Shown here: piece by piece, positions 16,192-24,369 of the stretch | How positions within the stretch are numbered: the stretch's first letter is position 1 | Layout: every line of letters begins with the position of its first letter | DNA from: Acidobacteriota bacterium | GTDB taxonomy: Bacteria; Acidobacteriota; Terriglobia; Terriglobales; SCQP01 | Direction: 5' to 3' | DNA length: 64,000 nt | Assembly (NCBI GenBank): GCA_021818955.1 | Contig: JAKASR010000001.1 | Span: 310,001 to 374,000, forward strand | Notes under the pieces: generated by a model | Database searches by the model: none | What the model saw: the letters and a program-made list of their open reading frames with translations, nothing else | What the model was told of the DNA's origin: nothing | Position numbers and translations under genes: made by a program

Positions 16192-17522
16192 AAACGAATA
16201 CCCCGCGGCAGTTGACGATTGAACGGCTGGTTTTCGGTGGCGAGGGTTTGGCCCGCCAGGAAGAAGCGACGCCTCTTGCCCGGGAAACGGCTGGAACTGC
16301 GGAAAACGGCCGCGAATATGCCCGCGGCAAAGCCGTTTTCGTGCCGCTGGTGCTGCCGGGTGAACTGGTTGAGGCGCGGATTGAAGAAGAGCACCGCAGC
16401 TACGCCCGCGCGCGCATGATGCGCGTGTTGCGTCCTTCGGCCGCGCGCCAGGCGCCGCCCTGCCCCTATTTTGGCGAGTGCGGCGGCTGCCAATGGCAGC
16501 ATATTCTGCCCGCTGAGCAGTTCGATTTCAAGCAAGGCATTCTGCTCGAAACCTTGTGCCGCTTGGCGGGTGCTTCCAATCTGCCGCCGGTTACGCCCCA
16601 TCCTTCCCCGCCTTGGTATTACCGCAATCGCGCCCGCTGGCGCGTCCGGGCTGAGGAGCCTCGATTAGCTTACCGGCGCTGGCACAGCCACTCGGCGCTG
16701 GGTGTGGCCCAGTGCCGGCTACTGCATCCTGAACTCGAACGCCTGACTCAATTGCCTTGGCCGCCGCCGCCGCCGGAACTCGAAGAGCTTGAGGCGGCGG
16801 TCAACGATCAAGGCGAATTACAACTGCACTGGTTGGGACGCGATTTGTCCCCGGCGGCCCTGGCCTGGTGCGAGCAAGCCTCCGCTAGCGCTGGCTGTCG
16901 CGCGGCTGCTGTCACCACGCGCGCGGGTACGCAAGCCTTGCACGGCGAGGGTTGGCTGATCTGGCGCGTGGGTGAATACCGCTACCGGATCAGTCCTGGG
17001 GCTTTCTTTCAGGTGAATCGCTTCCTGCTGCCGGAACTGATCGAAGCCATGCTGTCCGCGGCCGAGGGGGAACGGGCTCTGGATTTGTTCAGCGGCGTGG
17101 GCCTGTTCGCCTTGCCCCTGCTGGACCGTTTCGGCTGGGTCAGCGCGGTCGAAGCCGATCCCGTTTCCGCTTCCGACCTGCGTTGGAATGCCGCGCATGC
17201 CGCCTCCAATCAGGCAAAAGATGCCGCACGCCTGCATGTCTCCGCGATAACCGCGGAAGAATTTCTCGAACGCGCTTCGGACGCTCGCTTTGATTTGGTG
17301 CTGGTGGATCCCCCGCGGGCCGGACTGGGTAAACGGACGCTGCAGGGCTTGCTGCGCCTCCACCCCCGGCGGTTGCATTATTTATCCTGCGATCCCGCCA
17401 CCCTGGCGCGCGACCTCAAAATCCTGCTCGCCGCCGGTTATCGGCTGGAACAATTGCATTTATTCGATTTGTTTCCCCAAACTTATCATCTCGAAACGCT
17501 AGTTCGGCTGCGGCGTGATTGA
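16188..17522 (+). CDS. 23S rRNA (uracil-5-)-methyltransferase, RlmD/RumA type
   Basis: The 444-residue SAM-dependent enzyme should methylate C5 of a uridine in 23S rRNA or tRNA. The N-terminal TRAM-like segment (about 8-85) is followed by a four-cysteine iron-sulfur motif, CPYFGECGGCQWQH (about 89-102). The catalytic domain has LDLFSGVGLFALPLL (SAM site, about 299-313), LVDPPRAGLG and LSCDPATLARDL, the last holding the nucleophilic cysteine. RlmC, RlmD and TrmA are hard to separate by eye; the FeS cluster favours an RlmD/RlmCD-like enzyme. Confidence 0.9.
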   Translation: MKTNTPRQLTIERLVFGGEGLARQEEATPLARETAGTAENGREYARGKAVFVPLVLPGELVEARIEEEHRSYARARMMRVLRPSAARQAPPCPYFGECGGCQWQHILPAEQFDFKQGILLETLCRLAGASNLPPVTPHPSPPWYYRNRARWRVRAEEPRLAYRRWHSHSALGVAQCRLLHPELERLTQLPWPPPPPELEELEAAVNDQGELQLHWLGRDLSPAALAWCEQASASAGCRAAAVTTRAGTQALHGEGWLIWRVGEYRYRISPGAFFQVNRFLLPELIEAMLSAAEGERALDLFSGVGLFALPLLDRFGWVSAVEADPVSASDLRWNAAHAASNQAKDAARLHVSAITAEEFLERASDARFDLVLVDPPRAGLGKRTLQGLLRLHPRRLHYLSCDPATLARDLKILLAAGYRLEQLHLFDLFPQTYHLETLVRLRRD

Positions 17523-17581
17523 GAGCGGCTGGGACCGCGCGATTTACCTCTGAGCCTCTCGGCTTCTAGTCGAGGATCATT

Positions 17582-17663
17582 CAGTGAGTTTTCGCAAAGC
17601 GTCTGGCTTCGGCCGGAGGTTTGCGAAAGCGTCAGTGCCTAAAAGTAAAAGCGGCCGAGTCGC
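17582..17663 (+). repeat. Dispersed repeat, full core copy R3
   Basis: TTTCGCAAAGCGTCTGGCTT and the following CGGCCGGAGGTTTGCGAAAG form the long hairpin. The conserved module with AAAAGTAAAAGCGG and a final CCGAGTCGC completes the copy. It lies 60 bases after the methyltransferase stop, in a 355-base gap (17523-17877) with no gene. Confidence 0.85.
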
Positions 17664-17747
17664 TCTAAACCGTTGAAAGTTAAGAGCTTCTTCCCAATCT
17701 CGGGGGTGATACAACCGTGGAATCATGGCATAACCGCTGAGATTTTG

Positions 17748-17785
17748 CCGGGGCCGTTCCACATCCTTGCCCGGGGTTGTTTTTT
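17748..17785 (+). terminator. Possible intrinsic terminator before comEC
   Basis: CCGGGGC (17748-17754) pairs with GCCCGG (17769-17774) with one bulged base, and a run of six T follows at 17780-17785. It would end transcripts entering from the methyltransferase gene. Confidence 0.35.
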
Positions 17786-17877
17786 GCTGGAGATAATTCG
17801 GATTGATCTAAATTGATAGCTGGCACTTGGCCTAGATAAGCGTTGAAAACTGACGGCTGGCTGTTACTCTGCCTCGC

Positions 17878-20637
17878 ATGCAGCCTTTGTTTTACGCCGC
17901 GCTGGCGTTTGCGCTCGGCATCGGGACAGCCGGACTGCTGCCGGCTCCGGCGCGCGGCTGGTTTTGGGGCGGCTTGGCCGCGGCGTTGTTGTCGGCCTTG
18001 GCGGCCGCGGCTTGCCGTCGCAAACCCTGGCTGAAAACTTCGCTGCTGATGGTGGCCTGCGCCGCCGCCGGCCTGGCGCGGGCGCAATGGCTGCAGCTTC
18101 ATCCGCCGGCGCCGGACAGTCTGGCCCGGGTGGTGCATGCGCTGCGCTTGGGCGTGCGCGAGCCGGTGCGATTGACCGGCTATGTGCGCGGCGTGCCGGT
18201 TTGGACTGCTCATTACCTGCGTTTCGATCTCGCCTGCCGCCGTCTTGAAGCCCGGGGCCGAATTTGGGCGGTCCGCGGCGGTATCCGGCTTTACGGTGAT
18301 CTCCGCCCCCGGGTTCGCTTCATTACCAAAACTGCAGCCGCCGCGCATGCCGGCGCGGTGCGGCGCCTCCAGGTGCCGCAATGGAATCCGTTGCGACCGT
18401 TGCTGCAGCCCGGTCGCGCTTTCACCGTGGAAGTCGAGCCGCGTCCTTTGCGCCGGCTGCGGGATCCCGGCGTTCCCGATTTTAGCCATCGCTTGCGCCG
18501 CCAGGGCTTGGATTTTCAGGCCAGCTTGCGCCCACACCGCCTGCAGCTCTCGCGCTCTCGTCCGGGAAGCTGGCGCATGCGCTTTCGGGCGTTGTTGTGG
18601 AGCGCGATCAGCGATCGACTGGACCGCCTGCTGTCCCCCCTGCGGCATCCGCGGCTCAATGCCGTGCTTCGCGCCATGATGTTGGGCGATCAACTGCGGT
18701 TGAGTCGGCATACGCGCCGGGTATTTCAGATTGATGGAATTTACCATCTGTTGGTCGTAGCCGGCCTGCATATTGCCATCCTGGCCGGTTTGCTTTACTG
18801 GCTTGCCCGGCGGCTGCGCTTGCCGCCCCCCGCCGCCGGCTTCCTCAGCCTGTTCGCGCTTTACGTTTACTCCTGGCTGATCGCGGCGCGCGCGCCGGCC
18901 GAGCGGGCTTTGCTGATGCTGACGATTTATTGGCTGGCGCGATGGTGGTATCGCGAGCGCCAGCCCCTCAATGCGGTGGGCGCGGCGGCGCTGCTGATGT
19001 TGGCTTGGCGTCCACTCGAGCTGGCGGAAGCCGGTTGGCAGATGTCGTTTGCCGCGGCGCTGCTGTTGGCCGGCATCGCTTATCCGGTCGCGGTTCAGGT
19101 CTTCTCCCCGCGCATTCAGGCTTTACAGCAATGGGGGCGCCCCGGCCAGAGGGGAGACCTCGACCCTCGCTGGGCGCAATTCCGCCTGGATTGGCAGCTT
19201 CGGCTCCGCGGGCTGGCTCAACGCTCGCCCTGGCTGGGCGCCCGCCTGGCCCCGGCGCTGCTGCGCTTCGCTTTGCGTTTAGGCGAGATTGCCTGGGTTT
19301 CCTTGGTGCTGCAACTGGGCTTTGCCGGCTTTATGATGGCCGATTTCCATCGCTATAACCCCTGGGCGGTGCTGGCGAACGCGCTGGTGGTGCCGCTGGC
19401 CTCGCTGCTGTTGCCACTGGGCTGGCTGAGCATTGCCTTGAGTTTTGCTGCCGAAGCCATGGCGCAAGCCGTGCGCCTGAACGTGTTTCAACGCTGGGCG
19501 CACGCCTGCACCCGCGATCTGGGACGTTTATTAACGCTGGCCGGTCACGGATTATTGGCTTTGGCGCAATACTTAGCCTGGCTGCCGCAGGCGGCATTGC
19601 GCGTCCCGACGCCACCGCCATGGGCTTTGTTGTTATATGCGGGCCTGGTCGGTTATTGGCTGTTGGTCGTGCAACACTGGCATGCCCAGCGCCAGGGACT
19701 GGAACGACTCCCGATACCCCAGCGCTTGGTCGAGGCAAAACGCCGCCATTTTGCCCCCCTGGTTGCGCTGCTGCTGTTGGCGATTTGTACGCAATGCCTG
19801 GCTTGGTGCCCGTTTTCGCCCCGCTTCCCCGCGCGCCGGCTCGAAGCCTGGGTGCTGGATGTCGGCCAAGGCGACGCCATCCTGGTGGCCTTTCCCGAAC
19901 GGCGCACGCTGCTGGTGGATGCCGGCCCGGCCACCGCGGGGGGATTCAATGCCGGACGTGATGTGGTGGCGCCATTTCTCTGGAGCCGTGGCTTGCGCCG
20001 TCTGGATGCGGTGTTGTTGACTCACGCCCATCGCGACCATATCGGCGGCATGGATGCGGTGTTGCGCCGCTTCCATCCGCAAACCGTCTGGGTGGCCGCC
20101 AGTCTGCCGGCCGAACCGCCGGTCCAGCGCCTGCTTCGCACCGTGCTCGCGGTGCATGCCCGGCTGCGCCGCCTCGCCGCCGGCGAACGCTTTCGCATCG
20201 GCGCGGCTTATCTCGATGTCTTGGCCCCGCCGGCGGCCTATCGTCCTGGAGCGCGCGCGAGCAACGCCGATTCGGTCGTGGTGCGCATCCGTTTTGGCGC
20301 CGGCGCGCTGCTGCTCGCCGGCGATGCCGGGCGCCCGCAGGAACAAGCGATGCTGGCCGCCGGCTGGCCGCTCGCCAGCACCGTGCTCAAGGCCGGCCAT
20401 CACGGCAGCCTGACCTCCTCCAGCCGCGCTTTCCTGGATGCGGTTCATCCCTCCGCCGCCATCATCTCTGTCGGCGCCAGCAACCTCTACGGACTCCCCG
20501 CGCCTCGATTGCTTGATCGCTTGCAGCGTCGTGGCATTCGGTTCTGGCGCACCGACCAAAATGGCGCGATCGAGTGCCGGTTCTCCGCTACCCGATTGCA
20601 AATCTTCGATTTCCGCCCGCCCTGGTCTCGTCCGTAG
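17878..20637 (+). CDS. comEC: ComEC/Rec2 DNA-uptake channel protein
   Basis: The 919-residue polytopic protein forms the inner-membrane channel for single-stranded DNA in natural competence. N-terminal membrane segments and a soluble OB-like region occupy about 1-230. The Competence core (about 255-590) contains MMLGDQLRL and DGIYHLLVVAGLHIAILAG followed by many hydrophobic helices. The C-terminal metallo-beta-lactamase-like domain (about 655-915) has VLDVGQGDAILV, LLVDAG, THAHRDHIGG and KAGHHGS. The length is slightly above the usual range. A minor-pilin operon lies 1.6 kb downstream, so both parts of a DNA-uptake machine may be encoded nearby. Confidence 0.92.
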   Translation: MQPLFYAALAFALGIGTAGLLPAPARGWFWGGLAAALLSALAAAACRRKPWLKTSLLMVACAAAGLARAQWLQLHPPAPDSLARVVHALRLGVREPVRLTGYVRGVPVWTAHYLRFDLACRRLEARGRIWAVRGGIRLYGDLRPRVRFITKTAAAAHAGAVRRLQVPQWNPLRPLLQPGRAFTVEVEPRPLRRLRDPGVPDFSHRLRRQGLDFQASLRPHRLQLSRSRPGSWRMRFRALLWSAISDRLDRLLSPLRHPRLNAVLRAMMLGDQLRLSRHTRRVFQIDGIYHLLVVAGLHIAILAGLLYWLARRLRLPPPAAGFLSLFALYVYSWLIAARAPAERALLMLTIYWLARWWYRERQPLNAVGAAALLMLAWRPLELAEAGWQMSFAAALLLAGIAYPVAVQVFSPRIQALQQWGRPGQRGDLDPRWAQFRLDWQLRLRGLAQRSPWLGARLAPALLRFALRLGEIAWVSLVLQLGFAGFMMADFHRYNPWAVLANALVVPLASLLLPLGWLSIALSFAAEAMAQAVRLNVFQRWAHACTRDLGRLLTLAGHGLLALAQYLAWLPQAALRVPTPPPWALLLYAGLVGYWLLVVQHWHAQRQGLERLPIPQRLVEAKRRHFAPLVALLLLAICTQCLAWCPFSPRFPARRLEAWVLDVGQGDAILVAFPERRTLLVDAGPATAGGFNAGRDVVAPFLWSRGLRRLDAVLLTHAHRDHIGGMDAVLRRFHPQTVWVAASLPAEPPVQRLLRTVLAVHARLRRLAAGERFRIGAAYLDVLAPPAAYRPGARASNADSVVVRIRFGAGALLLAGDAGRPQEQAMLAAGWPLASTVLKAGHHGSLTSSSRAFLDAVHPSAAIISVGASNLYGLPAPRLLDRLQRRGIRFWRTDQNGAIECRFSATRLQIFDFRPPWSRP

Positions 20638-20703
20638 GGCGGAAAATCTCCACCGCGCTTCTTCCTGGACTGGATGCGGGGCGGGCAAATCTATAATAAA
20701 AAA

Positions 20704-20973
20704 ATGAATGGGGATCAGCCGGAGTCTTCCGCCTCGGCTTTAGAGGTGGAAAGACGGGATGAAGCGCGCCGGTTGCGGCGTTTGCAAATTATGGTGGATA
20801 TGGTGATGAGCGTGATCGCGCAGAGTGAAATCAGCCTGGAAGAAGCCACCGCATTGGCGGCCGGCGCGCGGCAGGCGGCTTTGGCCATGTTTCCCGGTAA
20901 AGAGTTGGCGTACGATCTGCTCTATCGCCCTCGGTTGGAGCGGCTGATTCGTGAACGCTTTCGCATTGCATGA
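20704..20973 (+). CDS. Small helical protein of unknown function
   Basis: The product has 89 residues, starting at ATG 20704 about 66 bases after comEC. It is charged and apparently all-helical (LEVERRDEARRLRRLQIMVDM, IAQSEISLEEATALAAGARQ, PGKELAYDLLYRPRLERLIR). No cysteine, signal sequence or membrane segment is present. It is probably co-transcribed with comEC and larE, whose likely start lies 13 bases downstream. I do not recognise the family. Confidence 0.65.
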   Translation: MNGDQPESSASALEVERRDEARRLRRLQIMVDMVMSVIAQSEISLEEATALAAGARQAALAMFPGKELAYDLLYRPRLERLIRERFRIA

Positions 20974-20986
20974 GCCGGATAGGACC

Positions 20987-21817
20987 ATGATCGAGCAAAA
21001 ACGCGAACGCCTGCGTCAGGTGCTTTCCGCAATCGGCCCCATGCTGGTGGCCTATTCCGGCGGCGCCGATTCGGCTTACCTGGCTTGGGAAGCGCGTCAG
21101 ACGCTGGGCCGCGACCGCGTTTTGGCGCTGATTGCCGATTCGCCCAGTCTGCCGCGGCGGCATTTGCGCCTGGCGCTCGCCTTCGCCCAAACCCACGATA
21201 TTGCTTGCGAAACCCTGGCCACTTACGAACTCGATGACGAACGTTACCGCCGCAACCACCCCGACCGCTGCTTCTTCTGTAAAGATGAACTGTTTCGCCG
21301 CATGGAGGAAGAACGGGGGGCTCGGCCCGCTTTTTCCACGCTGGCCTATGGGCTGAACGCTGATGATCCGGCCGATTTCCGTCCCGGCCACGCCGCCGCC
21401 CGCCTGCATGGCGTTCGCGCGCCCTTGGCGGAAGCGGGATTGGGAAAGCGGGAAATCCGCGATCTGGCCCGCCTGGCCCGCCTGGAAATTTGGGACCGCC
21501 CGGCTTCCGCGTGCCTTTCCTCCCGGGTGGCCTACGGCTTGGAAGTTACGCCCGCCGTGCTGCGCCGGGTCGAGCAGGGAGAAGATGCGCTCGCGGCGTT
21601 GGGGTTTCGCCAGTTTCGGGTGCGTTTTCACGGCGCTATCGTGCGTATCGAAATCGCCCGGGAAGAAATGCAACGCGCCCTGAACCCCGAAATGGCCCGC
21701 CGCTTTACCGAAATTTTCAAGCGGCTGGGATTTGATTATGTCACCCTCGACCTGGAGGGCTACCGTATGGGTGCGCTCAATGCCGGGCTGGTCGCGCTGC
21801 CCACGGCGTCGTCATGA
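20987..21817 (+). CDS. larE: ATP-dependent sacrificial sulfur transferase LarE
   Basis: The 276-residue PP-loop enzyme adenylates the carboxylates of a pyridinium precursor and donates sulfur from its own cysteine to build the nickel-pincer cofactor of lactate racemase. The PP-loop is AYSGGADSAYLAWE (about 23-36). SACLSSR places the sacrificial cysteine at residue 176, the same number as in the Lactobacillus enzyme. A CFFC pair at 95-98 is present. The start at 20987 is favoured by nearby AGGA; GTG at 20951 would overlap the preceding gene. No larA, larB or larC is visible in the window. Confidence 0.9.
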   Translation: MIEQKRERLRQVLSAIGPMLVAYSGGADSAYLAWEARQTLGRDRVLALIADSPSLPRRHLRLALAFAQTHDIACETLATYELDDERYRRNHPDRCFFCKDELFRRMEEERGARPAFSTLAYGLNADDPADFRPGHAAARLHGVRAPLAEAGLGKREIRDLARLARLEIWDRPASACLSSRVAYGLEVTPAVLRRVEQGEDALAALGFRQFRVRFHGAIVRIEIAREEMQRALNPEMARRFTEIFKRLGFDYVTLDLEGYRMGALNAGLVALPTASS

Positions 21818-21834
21818 CCATTCTCTGCTTGCAA

Positions 21835-22146
21835 GAAGCGTTAACGGCCGAGTCGGGCAGCAGTTTTCGTCATTGGCAATTTCGTAGAAATTGCCTTTAG
21901 CATGCTCAATTTCGGAGAAATTGCCTCTAGCCATGCCCGCAGGCCGAAGCGCGGGGTTCCGGTTAGCTCCCGCGCCTCTGAACGACGATGCCAAGCAATT
22001 CCGCAGGAATTGCATCAAGCCAGCCGGCAATTCCGCGGGAATTGCGCCCGGCCATGCCCGGCAGCCATGCGTATTCGCCAGGCGTCCGGTTTCGGCCGGA
22101 CCTTGGCGAAAGCGTCAGCGCCTAAAAGTAAAAGCGGCCGTGCCGC
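21835..22146 (+). repeat. Dispersed repeat, composite copy R4
   Basis: This is the longest composite copy and fills most of the gene-free stretch 21818-22251. It opens with the left module GAAGCGTTAACGGCCGAGTC. Then come four short palindromes of the AATTnCGnnGnAATTG type, near 21874-21893, 21906-21926, 21996-22014 and 22027-22045. A GCAGGCCGAAGCGCGGGGTT segment separates the pairs. The full core, with long hairpin and right-end GC hairpin, occupies 22067-22146. Confidence 0.85.
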
Positions 22147-22222
22147 CCGAATAACCGATCTGATACCAAACTAATCACTATGACTCTTGCTTGACTCTCA
22201 AAAGAGACGCTAAATTCAAGCA

Positions 22223-22228
22223 TATAAT
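22223..22228 (+). promoter_or_regulatory. Candidate -10 box for the minor-pilin operon
   Basis: A perfect TATAAT lies 24 bases before the first pilin-like start. No matching -35 box is seen at the usual distance; TTGACT near 22192 is too far. The region 22147-22251 is AT-rich relative to its surroundings. Confidence 0.35.
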
Positions 22229-22251
22229 GAACTTGCTATTTGGCAGAATAG

Positions 22252-22872
22252 ATGCATTATAAAAACCCGGCTATGTGCGCCATTTCTACCCCGTTTGCGG
22301 CGAGTTCTGCTCCAACCTGCCGGCGCGCCGCGCGGCGCGGCTTTAGCCTGGCGGAAATTCTGGTGATCGTGGGAATCATGGCGACGGTTAGCGCCTTGGT
22401 CGCGCCCGATATTCTTTCCAGCATGAATGCCTATCGGCTGAATGCCGGCTTGAGTGAATTGGCCGGCAAGCTGACGGAAGCCAAATTCAAGGCGCAATCG
22501 CAGAACAACGATTATGAGATCGTGCTCGATACGATAGGCAACGGTTACTCGCTGGAGTACATGACCGACGCCTCAACGCGCAGCTTCGCCGTGCCTGCGT
22601 ATGAGTCGGAAATTATGCTGCCCACCAATGTAAGCCTCGGCTTCGGATCGCTCACCACCCCGGCGGGGGATCCGGGCGATCAGCCCTCGTTGGCGCAGTC
22701 GGCTTCCATTTGCTTCAACTCTCAGGGCATGCCGGTGGATAACAACGGGCAACCGACCGCGGCGAATGCCTTTTACCTGACCAGCCAGGGACAATACGGC
22801 GCGGTGACCGTCTCGCTGGCCGGAAGAGTGCAAATTTGGTTATGGAGCGGATCCCAATGGAACGCGGAATGA
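22252..22872 (+). CDS. Type IV pilin-like protein, GspH/FimT type
   Basis: The product has 206 residues. A prepilin leader ends in ARRG, with cleavage before FSLAEILVIVGIMATVSALV (about 31-50), the class III hydrophobic helix. The glutamate at +5 is present. The C-terminal half is beta-rich and resembles GspH/FimT minor pilins. The unusually long leader (about 30 residues) suggests the true start might be ATG at 22273. It is first in an operon of four overlapping or closely spaced pilus genes; its stop overlaps the next start as ATGA. Confidence 0.85.
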   Translation: MHYKNPAMCAISTPFAASSAPTCRRAARRGFSLAEILVIVGIMATVSALVAPDILSSMNAYRLNAGLSELAGKLTEAKFKAQSQNNDYEIVLDTIGNGYSLEYMTDASTRSFAVPAYESEIMLPTNVSLGFGSLTTPAGDPGDQPSLAQSASICFNSQGMPVDNNGQPTAANAFYLTSQGQYGAVTVSLAGRVQIWLWSGSQWNAE

Positions 22873-23357
22873 AATGCGGAATGAAATTACGCCCCCCGGC
22901 GCGATGCCGCGCCGGCGGTTTTACCTTGATCGAGGTGGTCACGGCGCTGGCCGTGCTGGGCGTGGGTGTGCTGGCGGTCGCGGGAGTTTTCGTGCAAGGC
23001 CAGATCACTTCGCACTCGCAATCCGATCTGACCCAGGCGACCGTGGTTTGTCAGAGCCAGATGGAGGCGTTGCGAAACTATCATTTTGCAGACTCCGAAC
23101 TGGCGGTGGGAGGCAGTTTGACTTCCGCCGTCTCGGGTTACTCCGACCAGGTGGATAGCACCGGTCAGGAAGTGACCGCCGCCAATGGCTTGACGCCGGT
23201 CTATAACCGTTGGTGGCAAATCAGTGTGGATTCCACCGGCACGCTCAAGACCATCGCCGTGCGTTGCGCCGATGTCGCTGCCCGCGGTCCGATTGTTTCC
23301 GACATCACCGTCGTCGATTATCGGAGTTGCGATCCAATCAATAAGAGCTGCCCCTAA
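22869..23357 (+). CDS. PilV-like minor pilin
   Basis: The product has 162 residues, beginning MKCGMKLRPPARCRAGG. The prepilin site is G before FTLIEVVTALAVLGVGVLAV (about 18-37). The start at 22869 overlaps the upstream stop as ATGA and has GGAACGCGGA directly upstream; an earlier in-frame ATG at 22836 is less likely. The soluble part is typical of PilV/GspI-like minor pilins that prime pilus assembly. It is followed after 10 bases by the next pilin-like gene. Confidence 0.85.
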   Translation: MKCGMKLRPPARCRAGGFTLIEVVTALAVLGVGVLAVAGVFVQGQITSHSQSDLTQATVVCQSQMEALRNYHFADSELAVGGSLTSAVSGYSDQVDSTGQEVTAANGLTPVYNRWWQISVDSTGTLKTIAVRCADVAARGPIVSDITVVDYRSCDPINKSCP

Positions 23358-23367
23358 ACGCTTGCCT

Positions 23368-24369
23368 ATGCTGCATGCTCACTTCCATTTGCGCGCCAGA
23401 AGCCGCGCCGGTATCGCCTCCGGCCGGCTTTTTTCGCGCCGGCGCGGCTTCACCCTGATCGAACTGCTGGTCAGCCTGGGTGTGCTTTTGGCGGTCTTGG
23501 CGCCGGTGCTGGTGATGTTCACCGGACTGGAAAAAAACTATTCCGGCACGCGCCAGAAAATCAATTTACAGATGCAGGCCCGCGCCGCGCTGAATCTAAT
23601 GGCGAATGAAATCGAGTTGGCCGGCAGCAACTCCGTTACCGATACGGTGGTAACTTCCACCGTCGGGCCTTGCACGCCCTGCACGGTGTATGTCGGGGAC
23701 GGCGCCGCGCTCAATCCTGGCGATCAGGTGATTCTCGATCCGGGAACGAGCACCACTACCGGCAATTACGAGGTCGCGACCGTAATCAATTCCAACGCCA
23801 ATAGCTTCAGCGCGGATTTGACCAAGACGCACAATGTGGGCGCGGTGGTGATTTATCCGGGTTATCCCTACGCCACCGGCGTCTATGGGGTCACCGGCTC
23901 CTATTCCGGAACTTGTCCCAGCGGGGCCACCGTATGCGGCAGCGAACTGCAGTTTTACGGCAACGTTTTCGGCAAGGGCAATTGCCCGACCACGGGCAGT
24001 TGTACCTACGGCAGAATCTACTTCATCGAATATCGCTACGATGCCGCCAACCAGCGCCTGCTGCGCTCGGCAACCCCGGTCACCGATACCACGCTCCAGC
24101 CGTTCTATCCCATCTGCGACCATGTGACCAGTGTGGTCTTTGCCCTTTATGCCAATGATTCTGGCTTTTATCCCAAGCTGAATCTCAGCCTGACCATTCA
24201 AACGCCTTACATCGATCCGCAGACCGGAGTGCAGGAAACATATAACCTGCAGCGCGGCATCATCCAGGCGCGCAATGTGCAGATCGCCTCGCAAATGATC
24301 AACAGCGCCGATGGTAGTGATGTGCGACTTCAACCGCCGGTGAATGTGCCTACCTTGGCAAGCCAATGA
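23368..24369 (+). CDS. PilW-like minor pilin
   Basis: The product has 333 residues. After a basic leader of about 27 residues, the prepilin motif RRRG-FTLIELLVSLGVLLAVLAPVLV appears. The mature protein is large for a pilin, with NLMANEIELAGSN and a cysteine-bearing variable region (CTPCTVYVGDGAALNPGDQV), as in PilW/GspJ-like proteins. The start at 23368 is chosen because it gives a normal leader; an in-frame start at 23224 lies inside pilV. The stop overlaps the start of the fourth operon gene. Confidence 0.85.
   Translation: MLHAHFHLRARSRAGIASGRLFSRRRGFTLIELLVSLGVLLAVLAPVLVMFTGLEKNYSGTRQKINLQMQARAALNLMANEIELAGSNSVTDTVVTSTVGPCTPCTVYVGDGAALNPGDQVILDPGTSTTTGNYEVATVINSNANSFSADLTKTHNVGAVVIYPGYPYATGVYGVTGSYSGTCPSGATVCGSELQFYGNVFGKGNCPTTGSCTYGRIYFIEYRYDAANQRLLRSATPVTDTTLQPFYPICDHVTSVVFALYANDSGFYPKLNLSLTIQTPYIDPQTGVQETYNLQRGIIQARNVQIASQMINSADGSDVRLQPPVNVPTLASQ

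Noticed and set aside
17816-17842. Sigma54-type promoter before comEC (TGGCAC then TTGG)
   Set aside because: The GC element does not fall at the required spacing from the GG element.
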